A stretch of 53,973 nt of DNA, taken from contig CAZOMB010000005.1 of assembly GCA_964581105.1 (NCBI GenBank), forward strand, positions 1 to 53,973. The letters run 5' to 3'. The notes under the pieces were generated by a model. The model searched no databases and had not been told where the DNA came from. It saw nothing but the letters and a program-made list of their open reading frames with translations. Of this stretch, positions 33,114 through 41,227 are shown piece by piece; the stretch's first letter is position 1, and each line of letters opens with the position of its first letter. The stretch is from UBA10161 sp964581105. Its GTDB lineage: Archaea; Micrarchaeota; Micrarchaeia; Anstonellales; Anstonellaceae. Both the position numbers and the translations under genes were made by a program.

Positions 33114-36068
33114 ATGGCATGCAGCATAGTGGTTGGCCTAAGGCAGGATTTGCCAGACCCAGCAGGCCAAGCCTTGATTGCAAGAATAAGCTCTGAGCTT
33201 GGGATAAAAGGGATAAGCAAAATCAGGGTATTAAGGGTGTATTCAATAGATGGGCAGCTTTCTGAGAGCCAGGCTAATGAGCTTGGCAAAAGCCTGTTTT
33301 CTGACCCTATAAACCAGTGCTTTTCTGTGGACAGGCCGCTTTTTGCTTGTTCAAAATTCAATTATGCAATCTCTGTTGGCTTTAGGCCAGGGGTAAAGGA
33401 CAATGCTGGAGATACCTCAAAGCAGGCAATAGAAGAACTTTTGAAAATCAGGCTTAAGGGAAAGGCATATACTTCAAAACAATACCTGATATCAGGCAAA
33501 ATAGCCAAAGCTGACGCAGAAAAGATAGCAAAAGGGCTTCTTGCAAATGAATTGATTGAAACGTTTTCAGTCCTGTCCTCCAATGAATTTGGCAAAGATG
33601 GGTTTGGCCATTTAATCCCAAGGGTTGAGGCAGTGGGCGGAGGGCTTGTAAAGCAGATAAGCCTTTCCCTTCCTGACAGAAAGCTTGCAGAAATGTCAAA
33701 AAGAAGGCTTCTTGCACTTTCCCTTGCTGAAATGAAGGCAATAAAGGCCTATTTTGCAGAAAGAGGTGTTGCTGGGGAAAGGAAAAAGATAAGCATGTCA
33801 GACTCGCCTACAGACGTTGAGCTTGAGGCTTTGGCACAAACCTGGTCTGAGCACTGCAAGCACAAAATATTCAATGCAAAAATAAAGTTCAAAAAGGGCA
33901 AAAAAAAGAAGCTCCTGAACTCTGTTTTCAAGTCAAAAATAAAAGCAGCAACAGAAAAGCTTTCAAAAAAGAGAAAATGGCTTTTGTCTGTTTTTGAGGA
34001 CAATGCAGGCATATTTGAGTTTGTGCCTGGCTGGAATGTTGCAATGAAAGTGGAAACTCACAATACCCCGTCTGCTCTTGACCCTTTTGGGGGTGCTCTT
34101 ACAGGCATTTTGGGAGTAAACAGGGATGTTTTAGGGGTTGGATTAGGCTCAAAGCCAATATTCAATACAGACATTTTCTGCTTTGCTGAGCCTGATTACA
34201 AAGGCGAAATCCCCCCAAGGCTGCTTCACCCGCGCAGGGTTCTTGAAGGTGTCAGGGCAGGGGTTGAGCATGGGGGCAATGCAAGCGGCATCCCAACAAT
34301 AAACGGTGCCCTGGTATTTGATGAACGCTACTTAGGAAAGCCTCTTGTTTACTGCGGCACTTGCGGTATAATGCCAGCAAAGGTTGGGGAAAAAGAGACG
34401 CACAAAAAGCAAGCAAGGCCAGGCGACAGGATATTTATGGTTGGGGGCAGGATTGGCAAGGACGGGATACATGGGGCAACCTTTTCATCAGTTGAGCTTG
34501 ATGAGGCCTCTCCAGTTTCTGCAGTCCAGCTTGGAGACCCTTATACTCAGAAAAAGATGACTGACTTTTTGCTTGAGGCGCGGGACAATGGCCTTTACAA
34601 TGCAATTACAGACAATGGGGCAGGGGGCCTGTCCTCATCTGTTGGGGAAATGGCACAAGGCTCTGCGGGCTGCATGCTGCACCTTGACAGGGCGCCTCTC
34701 AAATACTCTGGTCTTGACCCATGGGAAATATTCCTGTCAGAGTCCCAAGAAAGGATGACTGTTGCTGTGCCTCCTGCAAAAGCAGGTGACTTTGTTCAGC
34801 TTGCCAATTTAAGGGACGTTGAAGTCTCAGATTTAGGGGAATTCAACTCATCAGGCTTTTTGCATGTGAAATATGGCGCAAAAAGCGTTGCTTATCTTGA
34901 CATGAAATTCCTGCATAATGGGCTTCCTCAAATGGAGCTTAATGCAGAGCTTAAAAGCAAAAAGCTCTCAGAGCCGTCAATTGACCCATCCTCCAATATT
35001 GGTGAAGAGCTTGTTATGCTTCTTCAAAGGCCAAACATATGCTCAAAAGAATATGTGATAAGGCAATATGACCATGAAGTGCAGGGAAGCTCTGTAATAA
35101 AGCCCCTTTGCGGCAAAAATTCTTCAGGCCCGTCTGATGCAGGGGTAGTTGCCCCTCTTTTTGACAGGAAAGAAGGTCTGGTTTCAAGCAATGGGATCTG
35201 CCCGCGCTATGTTGATTTGGATGCATACCAAATGGCTGCAAATGCAGTTGATGAGGCACTAAGAAACTATATTGCAGTTGGCGGCTCTCTTGAAAGGATT
35301 TGCTCTCTTGACAATTTCTGCTGGTCTGACCCGATAAATACCCCTGAAAACCCTGAAGGCGCCCATAGATTGGCACAGCTGGTTTTGGCTTGCCAAGGGC
35401 TTTATGACGCATGCATTGCATATGGAATGCCCCTTATTTCTGGAAAAGACAGCATGAAAAACGACTATAAGCACGGCAAATGGAAAATTTCAATCCCCCC
35501 AACGCTTTTGGTCACTGCAATTGGCAAAATAAACAATGTTTCTTTGGCAGTGACTTCTGACTTCAAGTCAAACGGGGATTTAATTTACATTATTGGAGAG
35601 ACCAAAAATGAGCTTGGCGGCTCAGAATACTATTCAATGAAAGGATTGCTTGGGGCAAACGTGCCAAAAGTGAATTTCAAGAAAAACTTTGCAATTTACA
35701 AGAAGCTTTCATCAGCAATAAGTAAAGGCCTTGTTGCTTCATGCCATGACTGCTCTGACGGGGGCATTGGGGTTGCAATTGCAGAGTGCTGCATAGGGGG
35801 CAATATTGGCGCAGCAATAGACTTTGGCAAATACTCCCGGCTTCCTGGTTTGCAGCTTCTTTTCTCAGAGTCTTCTGGAAGGTTCATAGTGTCAGTGAAA
35901 AAGAAAAAAGAAAAAAGCTTTAGGGCAAAGATGCGGGGCATTAAGCTTCAAAAAATAGGAACAGTGTCAAAGTCAGGGGCCCTTTCAATAGACATCAAAA
36001 AGCAAAACATTCTCAAGCTTGAGGTTTGCTTGCTTGAAAAGGCATGGAAAAAGACAATGGGCTGGTAA
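33114..36068 (+). CDS. purL: Phosphoribosylformylglycinamidine synthase: tandem PurS modules fused to PurL
   Basis: This 984-residue protein makes FGAM with PurQ. Residues 1 to about 160 hold two PurS-like modules (GLRQDLPDPAGQAL, then GFRPGVKDNAGDTS and LANELIETFSV). The PurL core follows: LAQTWSEHCKHKIF, KVETHNTPSALDPFGGA, TDNGAGGLSSSVGE, SGKDSMKND and ASCHDCSDGGIGVA. In many archaea PurS is a free small protein; here it is fused and doubled, like the N-domain of long bacterial PurL but without the C-terminal glutaminase, which is a separate PurQ directly downstream. Confidence 0.92.
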   Translation: MACSIVVGLRQDLPDPAGQALIARISSELGIKGISKIRVLRVYSIDGQLSESQANELGKSLFSDPINQCFSVDRPLFACSKFNYAISVGFRPGVKDNAGDTSKQAIEELLKIRLKGKAYTSKQYLISGKIAKADAEKIAKGLLANELIETFSVLSSNEFGKDGFGHLIPRVEAVGGGLVKQISLSLPDRKLAEMSKRRLLALSLAEMKAIKAYFAERGVAGERKKISMSDSPTDVELEALAQTWSEHCKHKIFNAKIKFKKGKKKKLLNSVFKSKIKAATEKLSKKRKWLLSVFEDNAGIFEFVPGWNVAMKVETHNTPSALDPFGGALTGILGVNRDVLGVGLGSKPIFNTDIFCFAEPDYKGEIPPRLLHPRRVLEGVRAGVEHGGNASGIPTINGALVFDERYLGKPLVYCGTCGIMPAKVGEKETHKKQARPGDRIFMVGGRIGKDGIHGATFSSVELDEASPVSAVQLGDPYTQKKMTDFLLEARDNGLYNAITDNGAGGLSSSVGEMAQGSAGCMLHLDRAPLKYSGLDPWEIFLSESQERMTVAVPPAKAGDFVQLANLRDVEVSDLGEFNSSGFLHVKYGAKSVAYLDMKFLHNGLPQMELNAELKSKKLSEPSIDPSSNIGEELVMLLQRPNICSKEYVIRQYDHEVQGSSVIKPLCGKNSSGPSDAGVVAPLFDRKEGLVSSNGICPRYVDLDAYQMAANAVDEALRNYIAVGGSLERICSLDNFCWSDPINTPENPEGAHRLAQLVLACQGLYDACIAYGMPLISGKDSMKNDYKHGKWKISIPPTLLVTAIGKINNVSLAVTSDFKSNGDLIYIIGETKNELGGSEYYSMKGLLGANVPKVNFKKNFAIYKKLSSAISKGLVASCHDCSDGGIGVAIAECCIGGNIGAAIDFGKYSRLPGLQLLFSESSGRFIVSVKKKKEKSFRAKMRGIKLQKIGTVSKSGALSIDIKKQNILKLEVCLLEKAWKKTMGW

Positions 36069-36070
36069 AT

Positions 36071-36853
36071 ATGGAAAAAAAGCCAAAATGCATGGTTCTT
36101 TCAGGGTTTGGCCTAAATTCAGAAGCAGAGCTCGCCTATGCATTTTCCTTGGCAGGCGCAGAATCACAAATAGTGCATTTTTCAGATGTTTCGTCAGGTG
36201 AGAAAAGCCTTGAAGACTTTCACATATTTGCAATTCCTGGTGGCTGGTCTTTTGCAGATGAAATCTCATCTGGCCGGGTACTTGCAAACAAACTGAGCAG
36301 CACCTTCAAAAGCCAGTTTGAGAGATTTGTTTCTGATAAAAAGCCGGTTCTTGGCATTTGCAATGGCTTTCAGGTATTGGTAAAGCTTGGAGCTCTTCCA
36401 AACATTGGCTTATCTTTTGAGCAGCAGGCAACCCTTGCTTCAAATGAGTCAGCGCGCTTTGAGGACAGGTGGGTTTATCTTAAGCCCCAAAGGTCAGTTT
36501 GCAAATATTTTGAGGGAATAAAATTCATACAATGCCCTGTAAGGCATGGCGAGGGCAGGTTTGTGCCAAAAAGCCCTGCAGCACTTTCCCAGCTTTCCAA
36601 AAAAAGGCTGATTGCACTAAAATATGTTGATGGAAATATGAAAGAGGCAGATTATCCTGTTAACCCAAACGGCTCTGAGCAAAACATAGCAGGAATTTGC
36701 GACCCATCAGGCAAAATATTGGGGCTTATGCCGCATCCAGAGTGCGCTGTAAAAAAAGTCACATTCCCATGCTGGACTTCCGGCGTTTCGCATGAGAAAA
36801 ACTCAGTCCGCTTGTTCTCAAACATAGTAAAAGAAGGCGCAAAGCACATTTAA
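36071..36853 (+). CDS. purQ: Phosphoribosylformylglycinamidine synthase glutaminase subunit
   Basis: This 260-residue class I glutamine amidotransferase has AIPGGWSFADE, the nucleophile elbow GICNGFQ (Cys97) and the C-terminal GLMPHPE with the catalytic His-Glu pair. It supplies ammonia to PurL. The ATG at 36071 lies 2 nt after the purL stop with GGGCTGGT before it; an upstream in-frame start at 36044 would overlap purL and is less likely. The stop overlaps the convergent 142-residue gene by 4 nt. Confidence 0.94.
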   Translation: MEKKPKCMVLSGFGLNSEAELAYAFSLAGAESQIVHFSDVSSGEKSLEDFHIFAIPGGWSFADEISSGRVLANKLSSTFKSQFERFVSDKKPVLGICNGFQVLVKLGALPNIGLSFEQQATLASNESARFEDRWVYLKPQRSVCKYFEGIKFIQCPVRHGEGRFVPKSPAALSQLSKKRLIALKYVDGNMKEADYPVNPNGSEQNIAGICDPSGKILGLMPHPECAVKKVTFPCWTSGVSHEKNSVRLFSNIVKEGAKHI

Positions 36854-37278
36854 GGTGTTATTTGTTTAGGTTTATCTGGTCGGGATTTACCTGATTTAAT
36901 TATGGTCAAAGATCTAGCGCCGCAGCTTTCGCTTGCAATAACAGTGTCGTGTGGTCCAATATCCTTAACTCCTTCAAAAAACTTTCGATATATGCGAATC
37001 TGACCTGCCGTTATGGCTGGTTGTTTAAAGAAACTCATCGCCCCTTTAATCTCGTCATTAGAAACAGTTTTCATAAATTCACCAGTGGCTTCCTCTTCAA
37101 TTTTGTCTTTGCGTTTCTTCAAGAGTCTGTCCACTCTTTCTATTCTCCTACAATTCTTGTAGCTTACAAATCTATTTACGGAAACACCGCGCTTCTCAAG
37201 TGCCTCAAAGTCAATATCCATTATTGGTCTCAATGACTTTGGCACTAACCTGGGCACAAATTTAGGTACTATTATCAC
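36850..37278 (-). CDS. Hypothetical protein, 142 residues
   Basis: No family is recognised. The protein begins MIIVPKFVPRLVPKSLRP (GTG start with GGAGTGA 5 nt upstream). It has a basic helical middle (NCRRIERVDRLLKKRKDKIEEE) and a C-terminal part with TVIASESCGARSLTIIKSG. It has no membrane segment. Its promoter has a TATA box inside two nested inverted repeats, so it is probably regulated, perhaps by itself. It is the outer neighbour of the foreign fic segment and could belong to it. Confidence 0.65.
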   Translation of the reverse strand: MIIVPKFVPRLVPKSLRPIMDIDFEALEKRGVSVNRFVSYKNCRRIERVDRLLKKRKDKIEEEATGEFMKTVSNDEIKGAMSFFKQPAITAGQIRIYRKFFEGVKDIGPHDTVIASESCGARSLTIIKSGKSRPDKPKQITP

Positions 37279-37301
37279 TTTATCACTCCTTGCGACTATG
37301 G

Positions 37302-37335
37302 GGTCAAAACATTATATAAATGTTCTCTTTTGACC
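37302..37335 (-). promoter_or_regulatory. Nested inverted repeats around the TATA box of the 142-residue gene
   Basis: GGTCAAAA (37302-37309) pairs with TTTTGACC (37328-37335), and AACATT (37308-37313) pairs with AATGTT (37319-37324). TATATAAA lies at the centre. On the minus strand the TATA box is about 35-40 nt before the GTG. This is a likely operator-promoter. Confidence 0.6.
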
Positions 37336-37551
37336 ACATATCATTTGTGCCAATAAGAAAAATAAGTGCTCCCATCGGACGCGGACTTCTGGTGCCAGAG
37401 CGGTGCCCCTTTTTGGACCCTCTCAACCGTCGATAAATGGAACATTTGGCATTTATATACATGCGCCCAGTTGGGTGCCGGTGAAGCGAGGATAAAAGAT
37501 TGGAGCAGTGGATTTCCTAGGAAAACAACTGACAATGCTGACTTATTTCTA
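37336..37551. other. Gene-poor left flank of the fic segment
   Basis: No convincing gene is seen. The stretch holds an 11-nt copy of the tRNA-Glu 3' end (GCTCCCATCGG, 37368-37378), GC-rich sequence with repeated GGTGCC, a TATA-like ATTTATATACAT (37448-37459 region) that could fire in either direction, and the left copy of the 21-nt repeat (37505-37525). Short open frames here have no recognisable product. Confidence 0.5.
37505..37525. repeat. Left 21-nt direct repeat flanking fic
   Basis: It matches 38505-38525 at 20 of 21 positions. The core GGATTTCCTAGGAAAA contains the 12-bp palindrome TTTCCTAGGAAA. The two copies start exactly 1000 bp apart. Confidence 0.8.
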
Positions 37552-37601
37552 TACCCTTACATTTCTTCTAAAATACATAAATTTATAAATTTGTAAGGGT
37601 A
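37552..37601 (+). promoter_or_regulatory. fic promoter framed by a 10-bp inverted repeat
   Basis: TACCCTTACA (37552-37561) and TGTAAGGGTA (37592-37601) are perfect inverted repeats. Between them the palindrome AAATTTATAAATTT (37579-37592) contains the TATA box. The ATG at 37612 lies about 25 nt after it, so the message is leaderless. A repressor binding the repeat would shut off fic. Confidence 0.6.
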
Positions 37602-37611
37602 ATAACATGCC

Positions 37612-38499
37612 ATGGCTACGATAAAGAAAAAGCTTGTCGGCGGCAAAACCTACTACTACCTCCAGCACACCGTAAGGACCAAAAAAGGGGTGGAAACCCG
37701 GGAAAAATACGTCGGCACCAAGCTTCCCGCCAAATTAGAGGAGATGAAACTTCAATTCCTTGCCGAAATTTACCGGGAGCGCTGGTATCCGGTGCTGGAC
37801 AGGATACGCGGGAATTACGCAAAAGAAGAGAAAAAAATGCCCCCGACCGCGCTGGCAAAGCAAATCCGCACCTTTTCCGTTAAATTCACCTATGACACGA
37901 ACAGGATAGAGGGCTCAAAGCTCACATACAGGGAAACCGCCGACCTCCTTGAGCGGGGCCTGACGCCGCGCTCCAGGCCGGTTGATGACATCAAGGAGGC
38001 AGAGGCGCACGAGAAGCTCTTTTACGAGATGCTGGGTTTCAAGAAGGACATTTCGCTTCAGACCGTGCTTTACTGGCACAAGAAGCTTTTCGAAGCGACG
38101 AAACCGGATATTGCCGGGAAAATAAGGGAGCACCAGGTCGGGATATCAGGGAGCAGGTTCATGCCGCCAAGCCCGATTGAAGTCCCAATCCTGCTGGATG
38201 AGTTTTTCCGCTGGTACGCGAAGAAAAAGGGCAAGATGCACCCAGTAGAACTTGCAGCCTGCGTGCACCTCAAGTTTGTCACAATCCACCCGTTTGGCGA
38301 CGGGAACGGGAGGATGAGTAGGCTGCTGATGAACTTCGTGCTGCACAAGCACGGCTTTCCCATGCTGAACATCCCCTATGAGAACAGGGGCAGCTACTAC
38401 CATGCGCTTGAGCGCTCGCAGGTCAAGAAGGCGGACAGCGTCTTTTCCCAGTGGTTCTTCAAGAGGTATGCGAAGGAGAATAAGGCTTATTCGAAGTAA
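37612..38499 (+). CDS. Fic-family protein (AMP-transferase fold) with N-terminal inhibitory motif
   Basis: This 295-residue protein has the Fic catalytic motif HPFGDGNGRMSR (His226 onward) and an N-terminal inhibitory helix motif TNRIEG (96-101), whose Glu100 would block ATP in resting enzyme. The first 50 residues (YYYLQHTVRTKKG) form a small basic beta-rich lead domain seen in archaeal Fic proteins. Fic enzymes attach AMP to Ser, Thr or Tyr of target proteins. GC content and codon use (many GCG, CGC, CCG) are clearly higher than in the neighbouring genes, which indicates transfer. It is flanked by 21-nt repeats. Confidence 0.93.
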   Translation: MATIKKKLVGGKTYYYLQHTVRTKKGVETREKYVGTKLPAKLEEMKLQFLAEIYRERWYPVLDRIRGNYAKEEKKMPPTALAKQIRTFSVKFTYDTNRIEGSKLTYRETADLLERGLTPRSRPVDDIKEAEAHEKLFYEMLGFKKDISLQTVLYWHKKLFEATKPDIAGKIREHQVGISGSRFMPPSPIEVPILLDEFFRWYAKKKGKMHPVELAACVHLKFVTIHPFGDGNGRMSRLLMNFVLHKHGFPMLNIPYENRGSYYHALERSQVKKADSVFSQWFFKRYAKENKAYSK

Positions 38500-38504
38500 C
38501 CGAA

Positions 38505-38525
38505 GCAGCGGATTTCCTAGGAAAA
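38505..38525. repeat. Right 21-nt direct repeat flanking fic
   Basis: One mismatch from 37505-37525. Here CAGCGGA at the left and TCCACTG just to the right (about 38535) can pair with one mismatch, so the site may also fold as a terminator between convergent genes. Confidence 0.8.
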
Positions 38526-38539
38526 GATTTTCTCCACTG

Positions 38540-40801
38540 TCAGGCTTCAATACTCTGAACGTGCGAATCCAATCCCATTATGAAAATAGGTGCCATGCTG
38601 CTTGAAATGTGCACGAAGGGGTTCCAGGGGTTGCGGGCGTCAGTCACAACGCGGCTCGGAAGGTTAAGGCAGGTGTATCCTCCAACCCCTTGTAATGCGA
38701 TTTGCCAGGACAGCGGCGTCTTTCCAAATCTAGTCTGGTCAGATCCGTCCATTCTCCATTCCGAGTATTGGTTCAGGACACTGGTTGTTTCCTCGGGTGA
38801 AAGCGAGTAATACATCGCGTTTGCATCCTTTAGTATCTTTTCATCGTTTGCCGGAGAGTCCACGCCAACAGCTATTTCGCAGCTTAATTTGTCAATATTG
38901 CTGAGCCTCGATAGCGCCTGAAGAACCTTCAAATCCTGCTCGGGCGTTGCCTTGGCGTTATTTTCGCTTGTTGCCTTGTAGAGGGCGTCGCCCCCCGTAT
39001 CGACAGCAATTATCGCATCGACATTGCCGACATTCTTCAGGACAGTTTCGATTTTTTTCTCCAAGGACTCGCCAGCCTTGTCAACCACCAGATAAACATC
39101 GAATTGGGAGGCTGGAACATTCTCCAAAAAGCGCCCAGATCCGCTGCTCTTCTCGCCGATGGTATATATCCCAGAGGCGATTTTATCCTTTGGATTGTTC
39201 ACTGTCCTTTTTTCGCCTGTTTTTCCGTCTTTTCCCTGCGAGCCTGTAATTTCAGTTCTGACAGATATCACGGCCGGGCATTCTTTGCCGGCCTCATTGA
39301 GAATCTTTCCCAGCATTGCCGCTTGGACAACATCAGATCCGCCCCCGATTCCAATGCAGACTATTCTTTTTCCGGGCAATTGCGAAAGCGAGTCCAAGCG
39401 AGGAAATTCATCTAGCCTAATCCCAGATTTTTCGAAGAGCACCACTCTTGCGTTTGCTGAAACTGCTTCAACCTCAAAACCAGCATGCTTGAGGCTTGAC
39501 GGGTTCTCCTTTGCGCGGTTAGCCACTTGCGCGATATCCACTGTGAAAACTCCTGTGCCGTCCCTTTTCCTGATTGCCACTCTTGCTTCCTGATACAGGC
39601 GTGCAAGGGTTTCAAGGCCAAGGTCAAGATTCTGGTCTGGGCTGTCTTTTGAGGCTGCCTGAAGGTTGACCAGCATCGCTGGGGCGTAGTAGAGAAGAAT
39701 CGCAATGCCGTCATCTACACCGGACGTATTCAGTTCCTTTGTCAATATTTCCTTCACGTTTGCCTGCAGGGGATGATACGCTGATTTTATCCTATCGGCG
39801 CCATTGCGGTTGCCAACCCTCATCATGCAGCAGAGCCGCGCTACCGCCCTGTCTTCATCCATTGTAACATCCAAGCCCCATGCAGCTGCCCGTTCAGTCA
39901 AGTAAGCGTCATAGACTTCTTTAGCGCCTTTCCCTTCTCCTAGCATGGAAAGGGATTTGGTTCCGACCTCGAAACCAACAAATGTCGGTTCGGTCATGAC
40001 CAGCGAGCCGCTTTGGCTCACATGACCGGCTGCACCTGCTATGTCGCAGAGGGCATGGAGCAGATAAAAGTCAAGAATTTCGTTTTGGACTCCGACAAGG
40101 CCGCCAAGGCTCGCAGGAATATTTTCAGCCTGCACAAATTGCCCCATGTTGAAATCCATCTCAAGACCGCTAAGAATCATGTTCCTGTAAGATTTGCCAA
40201 GCCGTTGGAAACTTGGGACGTCCTCTGGGTTGCTTTTAAGCGATTCGCCCAGGACTCGGTCGTGATCAACTTCCACGATGCCGTTCTTTTCGCTTAGGGC
40301 GCGGACGAAGTCCTTGACTTTGCCCAAATCATTGATGACCATGCACGTAATCATAGCATCGAGGGCTTCCGAGTCTTTGATTACAGAGGCTGTCAGGTCG
40401 CAAAACCTTCCAAAAGCCTCTGGCGAAAGCTTCACTTCGTTTTTCTGGCATTGCGTAAAAGCCTCATAATCCTGAGTCATGGCCCATTTCAGAACAAGGA
40501 GACCTGCCGCCGTCCGGTTGAACTCTATGAGCTGATTCTTGTCTGCCTCAAACAAGTCTTCGCCTATTGATTTGCCATCCGTTGCCTTGCCTTCTGGCGT
40601 TGCATTTACTTCCCCCGCCAGGAATTTCATTTCTGGGTAGTGCTGGACTATCTGCCGTATGAATTCCAGCGAACTTACGCCTTTATTGAATATTTTTTTC
40701 AGAACAAGGTTCCTTGCATCCTGGCCTTCAAGATTCTCATCAAAGCCGTCATGATTATTTCTGGTTGAGATTTTGTTGTTATCAAGCGTAATCTGCTTCA
40801 T
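38540..40801 (-). CDS. Large two-domain protein with C-terminal DUF1152-like Rossmann domain
   Basis: This 753-residue protein has an N-terminal helical part (1 to about 470) with no sure family match. Scattered His-Asp pairs (VINDLGKVKDF, EVDHDRVL, LLHALCDIAGAAGH) recall a degenerate HD-type domain but do not prove one. The C-terminal part (about 475-753) has RIVCIGIGGGSDVVQAA near 478-494 and VDAIIAVDTGGDAL, which resemble archaeal DUF1152 proteins of unknown function. Codon use is GC-richer than the neighbours, as in fic. ATG has GGTGGGTAG upstream and a TATA (TTTATAAA) about 40 nt before. Function unknown. Confidence 0.75.
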   Translation of the reverse strand: MKQITLDNNKISTRNNHDGFDENLEGQDARNLVLKKIFNKGVSSLEFIRQIVQHYPEMKFLAGEVNATPEGKATDGKSIGEDLFEADKNQLIEFNRTAAGLLVLKWAMTQDYEAFTQCQKNEVKLSPEAFGRFCDLTASVIKDSEALDAMITCMVINDLGKVKDFVRALSEKNGIVEVDHDRVLGESLKSNPEDVPSFQRLGKSYRNMILSGLEMDFNMGQFVQAENIPASLGGLVGVQNEILDFYLLHALCDIAGAAGHVSQSGSLVMTEPTFVGFEVGTKSLSMLGEGKGAKEVYDAYLTERAAAWGLDVTMDEDRAVARLCCMMRVGNRNGADRIKSAYHPLQANVKEILTKELNTSGVDDGIAILLYYAPAMLVNLQAASKDSPDQNLDLGLETLARLYQEARVAIRKRDGTGVFTVDIAQVANRAKENPSSLKHAGFEVEAVSANARVVLFEKSGIRLDEFPRLDSLSQLPGKRIVCIGIGGGSDVVQAAMLGKILNEAGKECPAVISVRTEITGSQGKDGKTGEKRTVNNPKDKIASGIYTIGEKSSGSGRFLENVPASQFDVYLVVDKAGESLEKKIETVLKNVGNVDAIIAVDTGGDALYKATSENNAKATPEQDLKVLQALSRLSNIDKLSCEIAVGVDSPANDEKILKDANAMYYSLSPEETTSVLNQYSEWRMDGSDQTRFGKTPLSWQIALQGVGGYTCLNLPSRVVTDARNPWNPFVHISSSMAPIFIMGLDSHVQSIEA

Positions 40802-40989
40802 CTACCCACCGTTCTATTTTCTATAACAAATGGTTTATAAATGAATCCTCGCCCAGCCGCGCCCAATTTTTTTCTCGTTAAATCTCCAAAGTAGCGTTCC
40901 AAGCAGATTGCCGGATTTGGCATTGAACTCCGCTTTTTCTGCACATTAGTGTCCAATCCTGCGCGCAGAGGTACAACTAGGCATTTTTA
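40802..40989. other. Spacer between the 753-residue gene and tRNA-Glu
   Basis: It contains the promoter of the 753-residue gene (TTTATAAA near 40835 on the minus-strand side), a T-run near 40868 and a CTGCGCGCAG palindrome near 40961. No gene is seen. Confidence 0.5.
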
Positions 40990-41003
40990 CGCTCCCATCG
41001 GGA

Positions 41004-41069
41004 TTTTCACAAAGCTACCCCAAGGGGAGGTAGTAGGAACCCACCTTATGAAAATATTGTGGTTCCTGC
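41004..41069 (-). other. T-loop intron of tRNA-Glu
   Basis: It is 66 nt long. The first 56 nt (41069-41014) are homologous to the first 56 nt of the tRNA-Pro intron (80% identity), with both stems preserved. Confidence 0.85.
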
Positions 41070-41090
41070 TTTGAACCCGAGTTAACGGAT

Positions 41091-41147
41091 TTCTCCAGAA
41101 AACTAATTTTCCGTGAACGCTTTTGCGCCGAAGGCGGAAAAGGGTTC
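41091..41147 (-). other. Anticodon-loop intron of tRNA-Glu
   Basis: It is 57 nt long at 37/38. CTCT of the exon pairs with GGAG of the intron, with 3-nt bulges CAG and AAA. The inner helix is weak. The 5' start GAACCCTTTTCCG resembles GAACCTTTTTCGG at the start of the tRNA-Val intron. Confidence 0.8.
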
Positions 41148-41227
41148 TGAGAGTCCGACGTCCTTGACCGGGCTAGACTATGGGAGCGTAACAGGAAATT
41201 TGAATGCAAACGAATAAAAAGCAGGAG

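Larger units (their letters stand above)
40990..41187 (-). tRNA. tRNA-Glu (CUC) with two introns, one in the T loop
   Basis: Ends pair as GCTCCCA/TGGGAGC, with G73. The D arm is GTCT...GGAC, the anticodon stem TCGGA/TCCGT (one T-T mismatch), the loop CTCTCA|A and the T stem TCGGG/CCCGA. Intron 1 (41091-41147, 57 nt) is at 37/38. Intron 2 (41004-41069, 66 nt) is inside the T loop at 59/60. Its junction is a strict BHB: TTCA pairs with TGAA, with bulges AAG and AAT; splicing restores TTCAAAT. The mature length is 75 nt. A TATA-like element lies at 41213-41221. Confidence 0.87.

Noticed and set aside
37368..37525. A complete degenerate tRNA-Glu at the left of the fic segment
   Set aside because: Only the 11-nt end and a loose CGGATTTC...GAAAA match; the sequence between does not align.
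37366..37596. 76-codon plus-strand frame in the left flank of the fic segment
   Set aside because: It crosses the direct repeat and the fic promoter palindrome, has no ribosome site and no recognisable domain.
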